Shown here: piece after piece, positions 24,501 through 35,899 of the stretch
Layout: every line of letters begins with the position of its first letter
Numbering within the stretch: position 1 is the stretch's first letter
NCBI RefSeq assembly: GCF_902686445.1
Contig: NC_062219.1
Span: 150,146,057 to 150,210,056 of the forward strand
Length of the DNA stretch: 64,000 nucleotides
Source: Sciurus carolinensis
Taxonomy: Eukaryota; Chordata; Mammalia; Rodentia; Sciuridae
Direction of reading: 5' to 3'
The notes under the pieces: generated by a model
Told to the model about the DNA's origin: nothing
Seen by the model: the letters and a program-made list of their open reading frames with translations, nothing else
Database searches by the model: none
Program-made: the position numbers and the translations under genes

Positions 24501-24689
24501 GTCGCTCCCGCCTAGCATACGCTGCTCCTGGTTCTCCTCTTTCTTCTGGACCCGCTTCCTCCATGCGACCCCCATCTCTGCTCCTCCCTCAGCAGAGCTT
24601 CACGAGCCCCTACACTCTCTCCAGTCCTCCCCTTCATCCTGGGGTCCCTGCATTGGGCCTCGCTGCGCCAGAACTGCCCTGCCAGGCGG
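21519..24689. other. No gene; mixed AT-rich DNA
   Basis: 21.5-22.1 kb is AT-rich. 22.5-23.1 kb has the look of an old LTR or LINE I cannot name ('gactctggttggtccatg', 'tagaccaatcaaccag'). 23.3-23.9 kb is AT-rich unique DNA, with a G-run at 24165-24175. Frames at 22622-22999 and 24343-24841 are unsupported. Confidence 0.45.
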
Positions 24690-25065
24690 CTCATCTCATG
24701 TGGCCTGTCACCGCCACTTGCCCAGCCAATGGCTTCCTCCTCTGTGATAGCTTTCGTCACCTGGCTCCTGGGACCCCACATCCACCACAGAAAGCATCCT
24801 CCCTTCCCGGCTGATGGGCTCAGTATTGTTTCCTGGCTCACCTCTGAATGCTGCAGGCCTCAGTCTTGCCACATGACTGATGTCATCCCCTCTCCTGGCT
24901 CCATAGGTCACCTACGTGCCAGCGACCCCCAAATTCATGTTTTCAGCACAAAGTTCTCCTTAAAATCTCAGAATCATAAATCCAACCGCCAAGCTAACCA
25001 TCCCCTTGGATGCCTAATGGACACCCCAGGTTTAACATGCTTAAATCTCAGCTCCTGAGGCAACA
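24690..25065 (+). repeat. LINE-2 (L2) fragment
   Basis: 'cttggatgcctaatggacac' and 'ggtttaacatgcttaaatctcag' correspond to an L2 internal segment in sense orientation. Borders vague. Confidence 0.4.
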
Positions 25066-25232
25066 GCTCGGAGAAGCAACGAGCACACCTGGAATCCCTA
25101 TCTTGGTTTCCAAATGCTATTTTAAACTAATAGGAACCGTGGATTCCTGGAGAATTGCCTGATGCCAGGAATGAGGCAGAGAACGTGCAAGATGAGCCTG
25201 GAGCCTCTTGTGTTATAGAAAATAAGGGAAAA

Positions 25233-25233
<1 letters not shown>

Positions 25234-25276
<43 letters not shown>
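25234..25276. repeat. (TG)n microsatellite
   Basis: 43 uninterrupted bases of TG dinucleotides. Probably length-variable between individuals. Confidence 0.97.
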
Positions 25277-25280
<4 letters not shown>

Positions 25281-26620
25281 ATATAGATAGCTGGTTTTTT
25301 TGACATGGAGAATAACACAGAAGTCAACCTAAAGGTCATGGCCAACTTTGGAATAATACTAGCAACCAAATAATGCTAGTGATGGAATACAAATCATAGT
25401 ATAAGATAAACACTCGGGGTCCATCCTAATATAAATAATTAATAGACAAATGAGAAGAAAAGCTCACGCAATAATATAAGTGGGAGTGATGGAAATGGAA
25501 AAGTACCATTTGGCAACACCACAGTAATGACCGTTGCCTGCGAGTGTCATTAAGGGATGCCTGATAGGGGGCAATCTCACGTCACGCAACTCCACTCCTA
25601 CATAATCTCATAGTGTCCTCCCACCAGACACTTGTTAATAACACTGGGGGCACCGGTAATGTCACAGAGGAGAGACGTGTTCAAAGCGTGTCGCTGCAGA
25701 TGAGCATATCTGAGCCTCTGATCCGATAGGTGGAGAGGGCGTAGCATCACTTCTGCAGGGTTCTTGTCAAAAATCCACACCCTGAGTTCAGCTGTGGGAC
25801 CATCAGAAGACTCCCAATGAAGGACATTTGACAAAGCAACTGGCTGTTATTCTTCAGAAGTGTCAAGGTCATGAAAGATAAAGGATGACCAACCATTCCA
25901 CACCACTGGACAGTGAATGGCATCATGTCCGTTTCCCTGTGTGGATAACTGTGTTTGCCTTTATAAAATGTTATCGTCTGGGAAGCTGGGTGAAGGATAC
26001 ACATGAATGAAGTGGAATGTTTTTGCAACTGAAATCTGAAATTATTTCAAAATGGAAAGTTAGGTAGAAAGATTAGAAAACTTTAAAGGCTGAGTTCTTG
26101 ATCACATTCTTTCCCACTCCCAGATTTCTTCTGGACAGTCTTGTCCACTTCTGGTCAGGGAGATTCATTCTTGCCAGGTCCCGGCCTTTAAAGTCATCTT
26201 TACTTCTCTTTTTCTCTCCTATGTCACATTGAAACTCCAGAAAGTTCTGTGGGTTGTATCTTCAGAGATGCCCCGACTCAAACCACTTCTCTCAATGCTC
26301 TTGACCTCCCTCGTCCAGGACACTGTTGGGGCTTGCCTGGATTACTGTTTTCTTATCGGTGCATTATAGTCATACATCATAGTGGGGATCATTACCGTAT
26401 TTGTATATGCAAGCAATTTGATCAGTCTCGTTCTCCAGTACCTCCCCTTTCCTGCCCGGATCTGCTTGCTCTACTCTTCGGGTCTCCCTTCTATTGTTTT
26501 TATTATCATTATTTAATTAGGGTATTAAAATTATAAATAAAAGCGGGATTCATTGTGGTATGCTCACCACAAAGGGACAAGGCACAACCTGGTGGTTTTT
26601 GTTTCCATTGTCAGCTGCTT
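25277..26620. other. No gene; possible L1 3' scrap near 26340-26530
   Basis: Mostly unique. 'ttgatcagtctcgttctccagtacctcccc' near 26420 resembles reversed sciurid L1 3' sequence, but weakly. Frames at 25598-26028 (-) and 26249-26536 (+) are unsupported. Confidence 0.4.
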
Positions 26621-26621
26621 T

Positions 26622-27005
26622 TCTACAGGAAACTAATATCCAGAACATACAAAGAACTTAGAAAATTTAACACCAGAAAAACAAATAACCCAATCAATAA
26701 ATGGGCAAATGATCAAAACAGATATTTCTCAAAAGAAGAACTACGAATGGCCAACACATACATAAGAGCATATCCAACCCCCTCAGCAACCAGGGAAATG
26801 CCTATCAAAACCACACTGAGCTCCGTCTCACTCTGGCTACAATGGCAGCCACCAGGAATGCCAATAACCACAAGGGGGGACAAGGCGGTGGGGGCAGGTG
26901 CGCTGGCACATCGCAGGTGGAACTGCGGATTAGCACGACCTCTCTGGAAAACAGTCTGGAGAGTCCTCAGAAGACCAGGACGGGAGCCACCATGTGACCA
27001 GCTGC
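26622..27005 (+). repeat. L1 ORF2 terminal fragment
   Basis: 'aataacccaatcaataaatgggc', 'gaactacgaatggccaac', 'gggaaatgcctatcaaaacc' and 'tctggagagtcctcag' follow the ORF2 end in order. Less decayed than the L1 pieces at 1-8 kb; truncated at both ends. Confidence 0.75.
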
Positions 27006-27029
27006 CCCACTCCTCCAATGACTGAATGG

Positions 27030-27745
27030 CCTTCTCGCTGACCTTGAGCCACCCTGTCTTCTTATAATCCTCTACTGGCTCCAGAGTCTCTTTTTCCATT
27101 CCTCTCGTTTCCAAGTAAAAGCCAAGGTTCTGGCCGTGTCCCATGAGGTCCTCCGCGATCTGGTTTCTTCCGCTCTCTACATGATCTAGTTTTTACCTCC
27201 CTTCCAACCACACTGGGCTTCCTGCTGCTCCTCAGGTGGGTCAGGAATACTCCATCTCTGGCCCTTTCATCAGCTGGACTCTTTTTCTTCAATGTCCAAG
27301 AAAAAGACTCTTCAAAGGCCTTTTCTCTCAACGAGCCTATTCTGACCTCCCTCCTTAAAATTCTCAAGCTCTGATTCATGGTTCTCCTTAATCTGCTGTC
27401 ATATTTTGGCCATCTTTATTGCCATTGAACATGCAATGCAATGTTTTTTATTAAATTTATTAAAAAATTTTTTTTAGTTGTGGATGGGCACAATACCTTT
27501 CTTTTTTATTTGTTTATTTTTATGTGGTGCTGAGGATTGTGAACCCAGTGCTTCCCACACACGAGACAGGTGCTCTACACCTGAGCCATGACCCCAGGCC
27601 CGCAGTGGAATCTTAACACCATGTTTGTTTTGTCTGTCTCTTCTTGCTAGCATATAAACACTTAAGAGGGCAGGACAGTAGTATTCTTTGTTTCCTGAGC
27701 ACTTAGACAGTCCTTAGTATACTGCATATGTGCAATAAATGTGAT
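27030..27745 (+). repeat. LINE-2 (L2) 3' end, split by an ID element
   Basis: 'accacactgggcttcctgctg' and later 'aagagggcaggacagtag', 'gcacttagacagtccttag', 'gtgcaataaatgtg' are the L2 3' half in sense. The ID at 27462-27602 interrupts it. Confidence 0.65.
27462..27602 (-). repeat. ID SINE, sciurid type
   Basis: 'tagttgtggatgggcacaat', 'tatgtggtgctgaggattg', 'ctgagccatgacccc' in reverse. Confidence 0.85.
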
Positions 27746-27862
27746 TATATAACTTAACAGATTTGTTATACATTGAGTCATATTTTACAGGAGGACTGAG
27801 CAAACATGTTTCCCACTGATACAAGCAATTAGGGAGTTAGACAACAGATTCAAATTATTATT

Positions 27863-28063
27863 ATTATTATTATAATACCAGGGGTTGAACCCAGGGGCAC
27901 ATAACCACTGAGCCACATCCCCAGCCCCTTTTATATTTTATTTTGAGACAGGGTGGCTTAAAGCCTCACTCAGTTGCTGAGGCTGGCTTGGAAATTGGGA
28001 TCCTCCTGTCTCAGCCTCCTGAGCCACTGGGATTACAGGCATGTGCCACCCCACCAGGCTGGT
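27863..28063 (-). repeat. B1-ID fusion SINE (MEN type)
   Basis: ID half 'accaggggttgaacccaggg' and B1 half 'cctcctgagccactgggatt' in reverse, preceded by an (att)n run. Confidence 0.85.
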
Positions 28064-28972
28064 ATTGTTATTTTTAATCATTAAGAGACTATGTAGCAGT
28101 AGGAACTTTAACCAGAACTCTTCTGGTTGCAAACTTTAGAACCCCAGGGAAGCAAAGTGGAGATTTTTTATTCACAAAACTGAACAGCTCAGAAGTCAAG
28201 TCGGCTCCGGGTATGCCGGGTACAGAGGCCCTAGGGTCATCTTCGGAACTTGCTGACCTCTCCCTTCATCAGGTGCCCCTGCTTTCCTCTGAAATAGCTT
28301 CGGTGTCAGGCATGTGTCCGCCTCATGGCAGCCCTGGAAGCTTCAGCCTGGGATTCCTGCAGCTGATGCAGAGCCCAGAATGTGCTCTGGTCTGGTGTGG
28401 GTTACATGCCCGCTGGCAAGGGAATGTGGTGTTCTCATTGCAACGTCCTGGGCCACGGGCCACGTGTCTAGCCTCTACACCACTTGTACTGAGAGTGGGA
28501 GAATGAAAAGATAAAATTAAGTATGGAATTGAACCAAACAGGTTTGCATAAACTGATAGGATCGCTGTTATAAGTATAGCACTCTGACCCCTAGTGGTTA
28601 CATTATGAGGAGCATACTCATACAAAGGAGGCTATTTCATGTCAAGCCTTTCCATTATCTTTGATCAGTTTATTAAGAACAGCAGCACCCTTCCTTTTTA
28701 TCCTCTACATTGAAGCACTCATTAATTTCATTCATTAATTTTTCTTTTGACCTAGCTATTACATTCTTTTTTTTTTCCCCTCTCTGTCATCAACATCTTT
28801 CTTCTTGGATTTGTCCAACGCTTCATAAATTCTCCTAGAAAAAATACTTTAGTTGTATGGTGTCCAGGTGGGGAACTTTATTCTCACAGTTTATTAGATC
28901 CAATTAAAATCTGGATCTAGCATTGATTGACATATGCCAATCTCACCTCTTACATAAGAAAAAAATCAGAAC
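28064..28972. other. No gene or recognised repeat
   Basis: Frames at 28213-28625 overlap on both strands and have no support. Nothing else seen. Confidence 0.45.
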
Positions 28973-29056
28973 AGGGGTGGGGCTGTGTGGCTCAGTGAGA
29001 GCATACTTTCCTAGCAGGCACAAGGCCCTGGGTTCTGTCCCTAGCATGGAAAAAAC
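28973..29056 (+). repeat. ID SINE
   Basis: 'gtggggctgtgtggctcagtg', 'aaggccctgggttctgtcc' then A-rich: sense ID. tRNA-like but not a tRNA gene: the cloverleaf pairing is lost. Confidence 0.75.
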
Positions 29057-29999
29057 ATTAGGGCTGGATTTTTGTCACATGCAATCAAAAGCTAATATAA
29101 ATACCAATATATTTGCACATGCACAGTGACTTACTGAATTTTAACAACTAAGAGCATGCATTACACTTTCCATCTCTTATATCAGAACTAGGTTAACCTG
29201 TTTAAATCGTATTCTACTGTCTATCTAATATTCTACATAGAAAATTTCGTGTAAACTTTTAAAAATCACTTTCTAATAGTGAATGAAATACATGAATTAT
29301 TCCTCATAAAAGGATATGAACTGGCATACATTTGTAAGTACAATGGCTATTTGCTCAGATCATAAGCAAAATCTAAATACTTGTTCCTGAATTTGAAATT
29401 TTTTCTTATTTTATTCTTTTGTGATTCATGTCTGAGATAGTAAGAATCCTCTAATTTTAATGTTGCTCACATTTTCCCTTCAATTTTCACTGTGAGAGTA
29501 ATATAAAAATCAGATTATTCTGAAGGCATATAGATATTATTCCACATATTCTTTATCATTCTTTTCTGTTTTCTTGTCAATATTTTTTCTTTATTTGAAA
29601 TTTTGCATTGTTGTTAATGAAAGTACACAGTTTCTTGTGAAGTACTCATGTAGAATTGTTAAAAATTGAAATTAGACAGCTTAGCTTAAGAAATAGGATA
29701 CTAAGAAAATAGTATTCCTAATTTCTAGAGCTTTGGTGATGAATAAGTATGATAATTGACAAACAGGGCTTAATGTGGTTACTGGTACATTTATAAGTGC
29801 TCTCAAAATCTTAGCTTTCCCTATTATTTTATAGGTTCATTTGCATTTAATGTGTTTTGTATATACTGACTTGTCTGCTGCCAAACATTTATTAATCATT
29901 AATGTGAAATTGTGGGATGAGAAAACAATAATAAAATGAGGTATATTATTTGAGGTATTTATTTTATAATCTAATTTGAGAAACAAAGCATGAAGCTTT
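29057..29999. other. AT-rich DNA without gene
   Basis: Strongly AT-rich. No repeat or gene recognised. Confidence 0.45.
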
Positions 30000-30375
30000 A
30001 AAATTGATGGACAAAATATAGTCTATACCTACAATGGAATAGTATTCAGCCTTAAATATTATTCTGACACATGTTCCATGAATTAACTTCAATGATGTTA
30101 TACTGAATACAACAAATCAGTCGCAAAAAGACAAATATTGTATGAGTCCAGTTATATAAGTCATCAGAAGTAGTCAAGTTCATAGACATAGGTAGCAGAA
30201 GGGCACGGGCCAGCAGCTGGAGAGAGAGAATAGGAAGTTAGTGCTAAAGTTCCAGTGATGGATGGTGGTGAGGGTTATACAAAAATGAATGTACTTAATG
30301 GCACTGAGTTGTGTACTTAAAAGAATTAAAATGGTAAATTTCATGCTAAATATATCTCACCATAATCAAAATTTA
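30000..30375 (+). repeat. Old L1 (L1M-type) 3' UTR
   Basis: 'ctacaatggaatagtattcagcc', 'gacaaatattgtatgagtcc', 'gatggatggtggtgagggtt', 'aatggtaaatttcatgcta' are in the exact order of an L1M 3' end. Sense orientation. Confidence 0.85.
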
Positions 30376-30559
30376 AAACAAGTATTCTGTAAAGTTAAAC
30401 CTCAATTTAATTGTTGAATAAGATTACAATATAACAGATAAATGATACATTATCAGTTATTTTAATTTTATTTATACAATCTGTTTTTTATAATTTACCT
30501 TTTGAATAAATAACACATTAGCAAAAAATAAAAGGTATGAAATGATAAGTAAGAAAAGT

Positions 30560-30930
30560 ACATTTCCTGGAGCTACGTAATTCTTTTTTTCAGGGACATT
30601 CCCATTACCACTTACTTATATATCCTACCAGAAAAAATGTGTGTATTTACTCCAATTACTATATAGAACACTGCACTCATTATCTTGCAGTTGCTTTTTC
30701 CGTTTGAGAATATATCTCGTGTAGCACATTACAAGCATCTCATTCTTTTTCAACAGCTGTACAGATACTATAAATGCATTTAGGCAATCCTCTATTGAGG
30801 AGCTGGAGAGGGTTTCTAGTTTTGCTATTATAAGAAATGCTTCAAAAACACTTGGAACATATGTCATTTCTGTAAGATAAATTCCTAGAGGCAGGGTCCC
30901 TGGCTTTGCAAATGATTTAGACTAAAAGTG
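30560..30930 (-). repeat. Ancient L1-type fragment
   Basis: 'ggcaatcctctattgagg', 'ttctagttttgctattataag' and 'gtaagataaattcctagagg' recall a widespread old L1 3' segment in reverse. Confidence 0.5.
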
Positions 30931-30959
30931 TCTGAAGAGCAGATTTCGTGGAGGAGGAA

Positions 30960-31545
30960 TCTATGTTGGTTGCTTTAGCCAAAAACCTGGAGACATTCTT
31001 GCATCTTCTCTTTCACAACCGTAAATCACAAGTCTTGCTGATTCTGCCTCCTCAGTAGCTCTCCCAGTCCATGTCCCCTTCCCACTCCTCACAGTCAATA
31101 GCTCACTTTAGGCCTTCGCTATTTCTTTGTGCCTGAAGTATTGTCCTCAGACCTGTTCTCCTGAGAAAATAATTTGCTCAGATACAGCATGCTGCCTAAT
31201 AAATCCATGATTAGGTCTGGTCTCCAGCTCACTGCCAAGGTTCACCTTAATCTGGCTCCTGCACTGTCCCTCTGCAGCAGACCTCTTCCATTTCACTCTG
31301 CTTTCAGAGTGTTGAACTGGCCACAGTTCCAGGCCTCTGTGGATTTGCTCCCCAGCCTGGAATGAATCTGCCTCTCCCTCACTACACTTGTGTTCTGTGC
31401 ATTCATCTGTCACAGTGATTGCTGTTTTGTACCAAAATGACTTCTTTCCAGTAGCCTACAAGCACCACAGGAGGAGTCTTTTTCTTTCTCTGTAACTCCA
31501 AATCCTATCACAGTGCTTGTAGTCAGGGGTTGCACACTCAGTACG
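30960..31545 (+). repeat. LINE-2 (L2) fragment
   Basis: 'gccaaaaacctggagacattc', 'aatctggctcctgcac' and 'ctctgtaactccaaatcc' run in L2 order, sense strand, strongly decayed. Confidence 0.5.
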
Positions 31546-31574
31546 GTTTTCTTAACTGAACTCAACTAGATCTT

Positions 31575-31870
31575 GGGAAAAAGAAGTAGATTCATTCGTT
31601 CGTTCCTTCAACAAATACTTATTGAAGGCTATAAATTCAGAGTTATGGTTAGACAGTGGAATTACAACCAAGAGGAAGATAAGCCAGGGCCTACTTTGGT
31701 GTAATGAAAGAACTAGGGCAACATACACATGCATAATTCTACTAGGTAAGGGCTACAATGGATCCCAACTCAGGATTTAGATGGTCTTGTGGGACTGGAA
31801 AGCAGAGAAAAGGGTGGCATTTTACTTAGATGAGGAATACTAGGAAAGAAATTTGCGAAATAATTGCCTC
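31575..31870 (-). repeat. LINE-2 (L2) 3' end
   Basis: 'ttcattcgttcgttccttcaacaaatacttattgaa' is the reversed L2 terminal repeat, followed by reversed body sequence. Confidence 0.6.
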
Positions 31871-32214
31871 AAATCATGGTGATACTCAAAGTGGCGCACA
31901 GAATACATGATTTCTGACTCCTGTTAATGGTCTGTTTCTTCCACTTTTTAAGCTGGAGATATTTTTCTAGTAAACAAAGTCAAATATACTGTCTTGGGTA
32001 AATACTAATAAAGTGAGATAACATATTTAAAGCAACCAGGTCAGAATCACACTCCATTGTAGGTATCTACTAAACTGCCTTCTAAGCATTTCAAGAAATA
32101 AAATAAATAGATAACCAAAACAAATCCTCTTAAAACTTGCTTGGGTGTTAAGTAATTATTAATCTTCCAACTCTTCTTTATCCTTTTCTACAAAAGTTTG
32201 AGCAAGCTATAAAA
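31871..32214. other. No gene or recognised repeat
   Basis: Short unique stretch upstream of the CDKAL1 promoter. Nothing seen. Confidence 0.4.
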
Positions 32215-32415
32215 ATACAGTGAAGAGAGCAGTTTCTTTGGGAGTCAGAAGTGGATTCGGTCTAGGGAGCTATCACTTGCTGGTAGAGTAACTATGGGCG
32301 AGAATTAAACTCTCAGATCCCTCTTCTGTAAATTAGGAATACTAATAATAAATAAATTGTGAGATAATGTTTACGTAAAGTGTTTAGCACAGTTCACGAC
32401 AAGTTACAAGAGCTC
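32215..32415 (+). repeat. MIR SINE next to the CDKAL1 promoter
   Basis: 'gaagagagcagtttctttgg', 'ctcttctgtaaattaggaata', 'gagataatgtttacg', 'gtgtttagcacagttc' match MIR in sense. It ends roughly 100 bases before the CpG island. Confidence 0.75.
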
Positions 32416-32499
32416 AGAAGTTACTCAGTAAGCCATTCTAAGAACTCCCGGACTTGGGGATGGATTTTTGCCCTTGCAACCAAAGGATCTAGAAAGACA

Positions 32500-32930
32500 G
32501 CCATCACTAACTGAGGTTAAACCGGGAGTCGCGCTTTCAGCCGTGACGCAATCTGGTCTCTCCGGGCCACCGTCGCCGAGCATGCGTGCACGAACGTGGC
32601 GGGACGTAACTGTCATGGCGCGCTCCTTGTAAAGTCCGTGCAATTTCCGGAAAGTGGCGTGTTGATTTCCCTCACCCTGGGAAGGTGTGTTATTTCCCTA
32701 CGGCGGGCAGAGCGTGGTCTGCGCTCTTTCTGTGGCGGAGTCTCGTACCTGCGGTGGTCGTGATCGCGCCGATCGCTCTTCGGGCTCACCCACCAGCTGA
32801 GACGCGAGGTCCGGCGGGGACCGGGTCGTCGGCCGCAGCTGCGACCGGTGCATCGGGGACTTTTAGATACCTGGTTCCTCAGCGGGCTTACTCCGTTTGT
32901 TCTCCCACGCTACGAGGTTGAGTCTGTGGG
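32500..32930 (+). promoter_or_regulatory. CDKAL1: CpG-island promoter of CDKAL1
   Basis: About 430 bases with far more CpG dinucleotides than the flanks and no TATA box: a housekeeping-type promoter. Motifs seen: CRE/ATF-like TGACGCAA (32544-32551), NRF1-like GCATGCGTGC (32580-32589), YY1-like ATGGCG (32615-32620) and an ETS palindrome TTCCGGAA (32645-32652). A MIR lies directly upstream and a SINE starts about 60 bases after the exon 1 donor, so the unique promoter block is tightly boxed in by repeats. Motif matches are by eye. Confidence 0.8.
32600..32916 (+). other. CDKAL1: Probable CDKAL1 exon 1 (non-coding, start approximate)
   Basis: GC-rich, CpG-rich leader within the promoter island. 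I place the end at 32916 from the donor-like cgag|gttgag; a second possible donor is gaag|gtgtgt at 32684. There is no TATA box, so initiation is probably spread over 32600-32700. If transcription starts upstream of 32615 the leader carries a five-codon open frame (ATG at 32615, TAA ending 32632). Downstream of that I see no other ATG in exon 1 or exon 2. Borders are inferred. Confidence 0.5.
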
Positions 32931-32975
32931 ACGACAAGTGCTCGCAGTTGTGTGCTGACTCGGCAGGGTCTCCCC

Positions 32976-33168
32976 CGCCCCCACCCTTTGGTACTGGGAG
33001 CTGAGTCCAGGGCGCTCCCCCTCCACCCCGAGCCACACCCCCAGCCCTCTTTTTTTCCTATTTTGAGACAGGACCTCGTTAAGTTGCCAAAGCTATCCTT
33101 GAACTTGGCGATCCTCCTGCCTCAGCCTCTGTCTCTGGGATGACAGGTGTACGCCACTGATCCGGGCT
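32976..33168 (-). repeat. B1-ID fusion SINE in CDKAL1 intron 1
   Basis: 'ctttggtactgggagctgag' ID half and 'gatcctcctgcctcagcctc' B1 half in reverse, starting about 60 bases after the presumed exon 1 donor. It retains several CpG sites. Confidence 0.85.
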
Positions 33169-33594
33169 TATCCTTAATAAGGATCTGAACTGAAATTGGG
33201 CTGGGGGCAGGTGTTGACTTTTCACTTTTTGTTCTCCTTTACTCTCTCTGAACCTCGGGTGACACGTCTTCTTCGGATAGAAGGTGATCTGGACTCCTAA
33301 CTCGTTCCCTGCTTTCTGTTTTGTAGCTCTTGGTTACGTGTCCCGCCGTGAGGAGTTGCAGTGGTGGGTAGCACTTTATACAGGAGCCAGTTGCTGGCTC
33401 ACAGATATGGCAGGTGTCAACACAGGCAGTAATCAGTAATCAGCCGATGAGGTGTGGAACTTCTCTAACCCTGCTGTACAGAGAGGACTTTTTTAATGGA
33501 GTGTAATTCCTTTTAGGTAGTTTTAAAGAGTCCTTACAGTGGTTTTGTGAACGTATTGAGTACTTGCATTTTCTAATCAGTTTTTATTTTCCAG
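33169..33594. other. CDKAL1: Remainder of presumed CDKAL1 intron 1
   Basis: Unique DNA. An alternative acceptor (ttttgtag at 33319-33326) precedes a CpG-containing segment, so another small leader exon cannot be excluded. No ATG-led gene. Confidence 0.4.
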
Positions 33595-33638
33595 ACTCAT
33601 CTTTCAAGAGGACTTGAGACTAATTGCAGATAATTAAG
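33595..33638 (+). other. CDKAL1: Probable CDKAL1 exon 2 (non-coding, 44 nt)
   Basis: A small leader exon is suggested by a near-ideal acceptor: branch-point-like ttctaat at 33571-33577, a T-rich tract, then ccag ending at 33594. A matching donor, taag|gtactg, follows 44 bases later. It has no ATG. CDKAL1 in other mammals has non-coding leader exons before the coding one, so the position fits. Joined to exon 3 it places an in-frame TAA upstream of the start. Not proven: only splice signals and gene structure support it. Confidence 0.55.
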
Positions 33639-33789
33639 GTACTGATTTACTCTAAACCTTTTATGTTTGAGTGCCATGTTGCACATTAGAATTGCAGAAA
33701 GGTAGCCCAGTTTCTTGTAATTTACCATCATTTCATGAAAACATTATGATTTCCATATCACTAAATCCAAGGGACATTTTAATTTATTT

Positions 33790-34600
33790 TAATTTTCTTT
33801 CAACAATGCTGTCCACTTTCACCTCGACACGTTCTCATCTCTTCCTTTGCCATCTAGGGCATGCTTACCTTCTTTGGTGGCTGTTGCTTGGTTTCTGTTA
33901 TGGGTGCATTCTGCTCTACTTAACAGTTACATTTGGAGCTCCTTGAGGCTTGTTTCTGTATCTCTTCTACTTCTGTCTTTCTCTCTGGGTGAGATCTTAC
34001 TCACGTGCTGTCAACAGTGTTAATCTGTCATTTTTATTCCAAGTGGTTTATCATTGTGGTTTTAATTTGCCTTTTCCGAGAGGCTAAAGGGATTACCATC
34101 TTTTCATGTGCTTATCAGCCATTTGCATATCTTTTTTGGGAAATGTCTGTTCAGATCCTTTGTCCAAAACTTATTTTGGGTTGTTTGTATTACTGAGTTC
34201 TTTATATATTATGATGCTAGACCCTTATCAGCTAAGATTAAACAATACATTCTCCCATTGGATGGGTTGTCTCTTCACTTTCTTTGATGTTGTGCTTGAG
34301 GCATGAAGATTTTAATTCTGAAGTCTAATCAGTTTTTTCTTTTATTGCTTATGCTTTTAGTGTCATAATTAAGAAACCAGTGCATACTCTAATGTCATGA
34401 AGACCTTAACACCTATCTTATAAGTGTTTCATAGTGTCGACTCTCATATTGAGATCTATGCTCCATTTTGGGTTAATTTCTGTATGTGATATGAGATAGG
34501 GCTCCAGCTTCATTCTTTCCATGTGGCTCTTGTTGAAAAGATTCTTTCCCTCATTGAATTGCCCTTTGATATTTGTTAAAATCAGCTGATCAAGGAATAT
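33790..34600 (-). repeat. Old L1 (L1M-type) fragment
   Basis: 'catttgcatatcttttttggg', 'gtattactgagttctttat', 'gatgggttgtctcttcac', 'ctccattttgggttaat' and 'gggctccagcttcattc' are a reversed L1M segment in order. It holds the chance frames at 33671-34306. Confidence 0.8.
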
Positions 34601-34603
34601 ATA

Positions 34604-34736
34604 TATTTAAAAACATTTTTAGTTGTAGATGGACACAGTACCTTTATTTTATTTACTTTTATGTGGTGCTAAGGATGGAACCCAGTGCCTCACACGTGCT
34701 AGGCAAGTGCTCCACTGCTGAGCCCCAACCCAGCCC
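34604..34736 (-). repeat. ID SINE, sciurid type
   Basis: 'tagttgtagatggacacagt', 'tatgtggtgctaaggatgg', 'gctaggcaagtgctccact' in reverse. Confidence 0.88.
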
Positions 34737-34787
34737 AAGTAATACATTTTTGACATGTATTCCAGATGACTTTTATGGAATAGCTCT

Positions 34788-34978
34788 AGCAGAGTGATTC
34801 TCAAACTTTAATGCATATCAAAATCACCTGGAAGAGCTTCTTAAAGATTACCAGGCTTTACTCAGAATATCTGATTCATTATGTCTGTAGTGGGGGCCCA
34901 AGAATTTTCATTTCTAACAAGTTCCCCATGCTGATAATTCTCCTGGTCTGGAAACTACACTGTGAAAACCACTAATCA
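34788..34978 (+). repeat. MER5A (hAT-Charlie DNA transposon)
   Basis: 'gtgattctcaaactttaatg', 'aaaatcacctggaagagctt', 'aagaattttcatttctaaca', 'ctgataattctcctggtctgg' and the closing 'gtgaaaaccact' give a nearly complete element with terminal inverted ends. Confidence 0.85.
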
Positions 34979-35221
34979 AGGACATTGGTTGCAACTGTGA
35001 CTTCACATGAGAATTACCAGGAAGTTTTCAAAAGATATTGACATGCAGGCTCCATTCCCAAATTGACTTAGTTGTTGGTAATTGTTTTTGTCTTTTTTAT
35101 TGGTGCTGGAGATTAAACACTAGTTTTTGATAATTTTCAAAAGCTCCTCAGGTGGGGAGAATGAACATTCAAAGGGTGCCTACCATTGCTGAAGGAGAAC
35201 TGTGAACTGGGGTGACTGTGG
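34979..35221 (+). repeat. Second hAT-like fragment, partial
   Basis: 'cacatgagaattaccaggaag' and 'ataattttcaaaagctcctc' look like pieces of another MER5-like element, with an ID scrap (35096-35117) between them. Weak. Confidence 0.4.
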
Positions 35222-35444
35222 GTTTTTTTTTTTTTTTTTTTTTTTTTGTACCTGGGATTGAACCCAGGGGCACTTAACCACTGAATTACATCCCCAGCCC
35301 TTTTTTATATTTTATTTAGAGATAGGTTCTTGCTTAGGTGCTTAGAGCCTCTCTTAAGTTGCTGAGGCTGACTTTGAACTCATGATCTCCCTGCCTCAGC
35401 CTCCTGAGCAACTGGGATTACAGGCACTCGCCACCCTACCCAGT
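35222..35444 (-). repeat. B1-ID fusion SINE with long T-run
   Basis: A T-run of nearly 30 bases (its reversed poly(A) tail), then 'gtacctgggattgaaccc' and 'gagcaactgggattacagg'. The long clean tail suggests a relatively young copy. Confidence 0.9.
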
Positions 35445-35449
35445 TGTGA

Positions 35450-35640
35450 TTATTATTGTTTTTATTCCAATTAGCTATACGTGACAGCAGAATGCATTTC
35501 AACTCATTGTACACAAATGGAGCACGACGTCTCATTTCTCTGGTTGTCATGATGCAGAGCACACCATTCATGCAGTCATACATGAACATTGGGTGATAAT
35601 GTCTGTCTCATCCCACCATCCTTCAGCTTTGGTTCTTAAT
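35450..35640 (-). repeat. Sciurid L1 3' end
   Basis: 'cagcagaatgcatttcaactc', 'gtacacaaatggagcacg' and 'gtctgtctcatcccacc' read as the reversed 3' UTR of the L1 family common in squirrels (also at 42470 and 47950). Confidence 0.6.
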
Positions 35641-35899
35641 TAGGGATGATTAGTGGCATCTGGGCAGGGGTTCCCCCACCCCCCACGTGCTGGGAATTAA
35701 TCCCAGAGCTTCAAGTGTTGAGCAGGGCCTCTTTATCAGATTCTCTTTATCAGATTTGATTTTTCTCTGCCTATGAGAAAAAAAAAATTGTTTGATCATG
35801 TTGCTTTATTTAAATGTTGTCTTCCTTTCCTTTTATGCCCAAACTTTCATTTTTATGTTACTTATTAAATTTTTCTTGAAGCCTTCATTCCTTCCATCA

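Noticed and set aside
26555..27144. 156-codon (+) and 143-codon (-) frames
   Set aside because: The + frame is the broken end of L1 ORF2; the minus frame is its complement.
28973..29056. tRNA gene
   Set aside because: tRNA-like A/B-box text belongs to an ID SINE; the cloverleaf and anticodon arm are not preserved. The same holds for the other ID elements.
1..32000. Search for the E2F3 3' end upstream of CDKAL1
   Set aside because: No E2F3 coding sequence recognised; upstream DNA is repeats and unannotated stretches.
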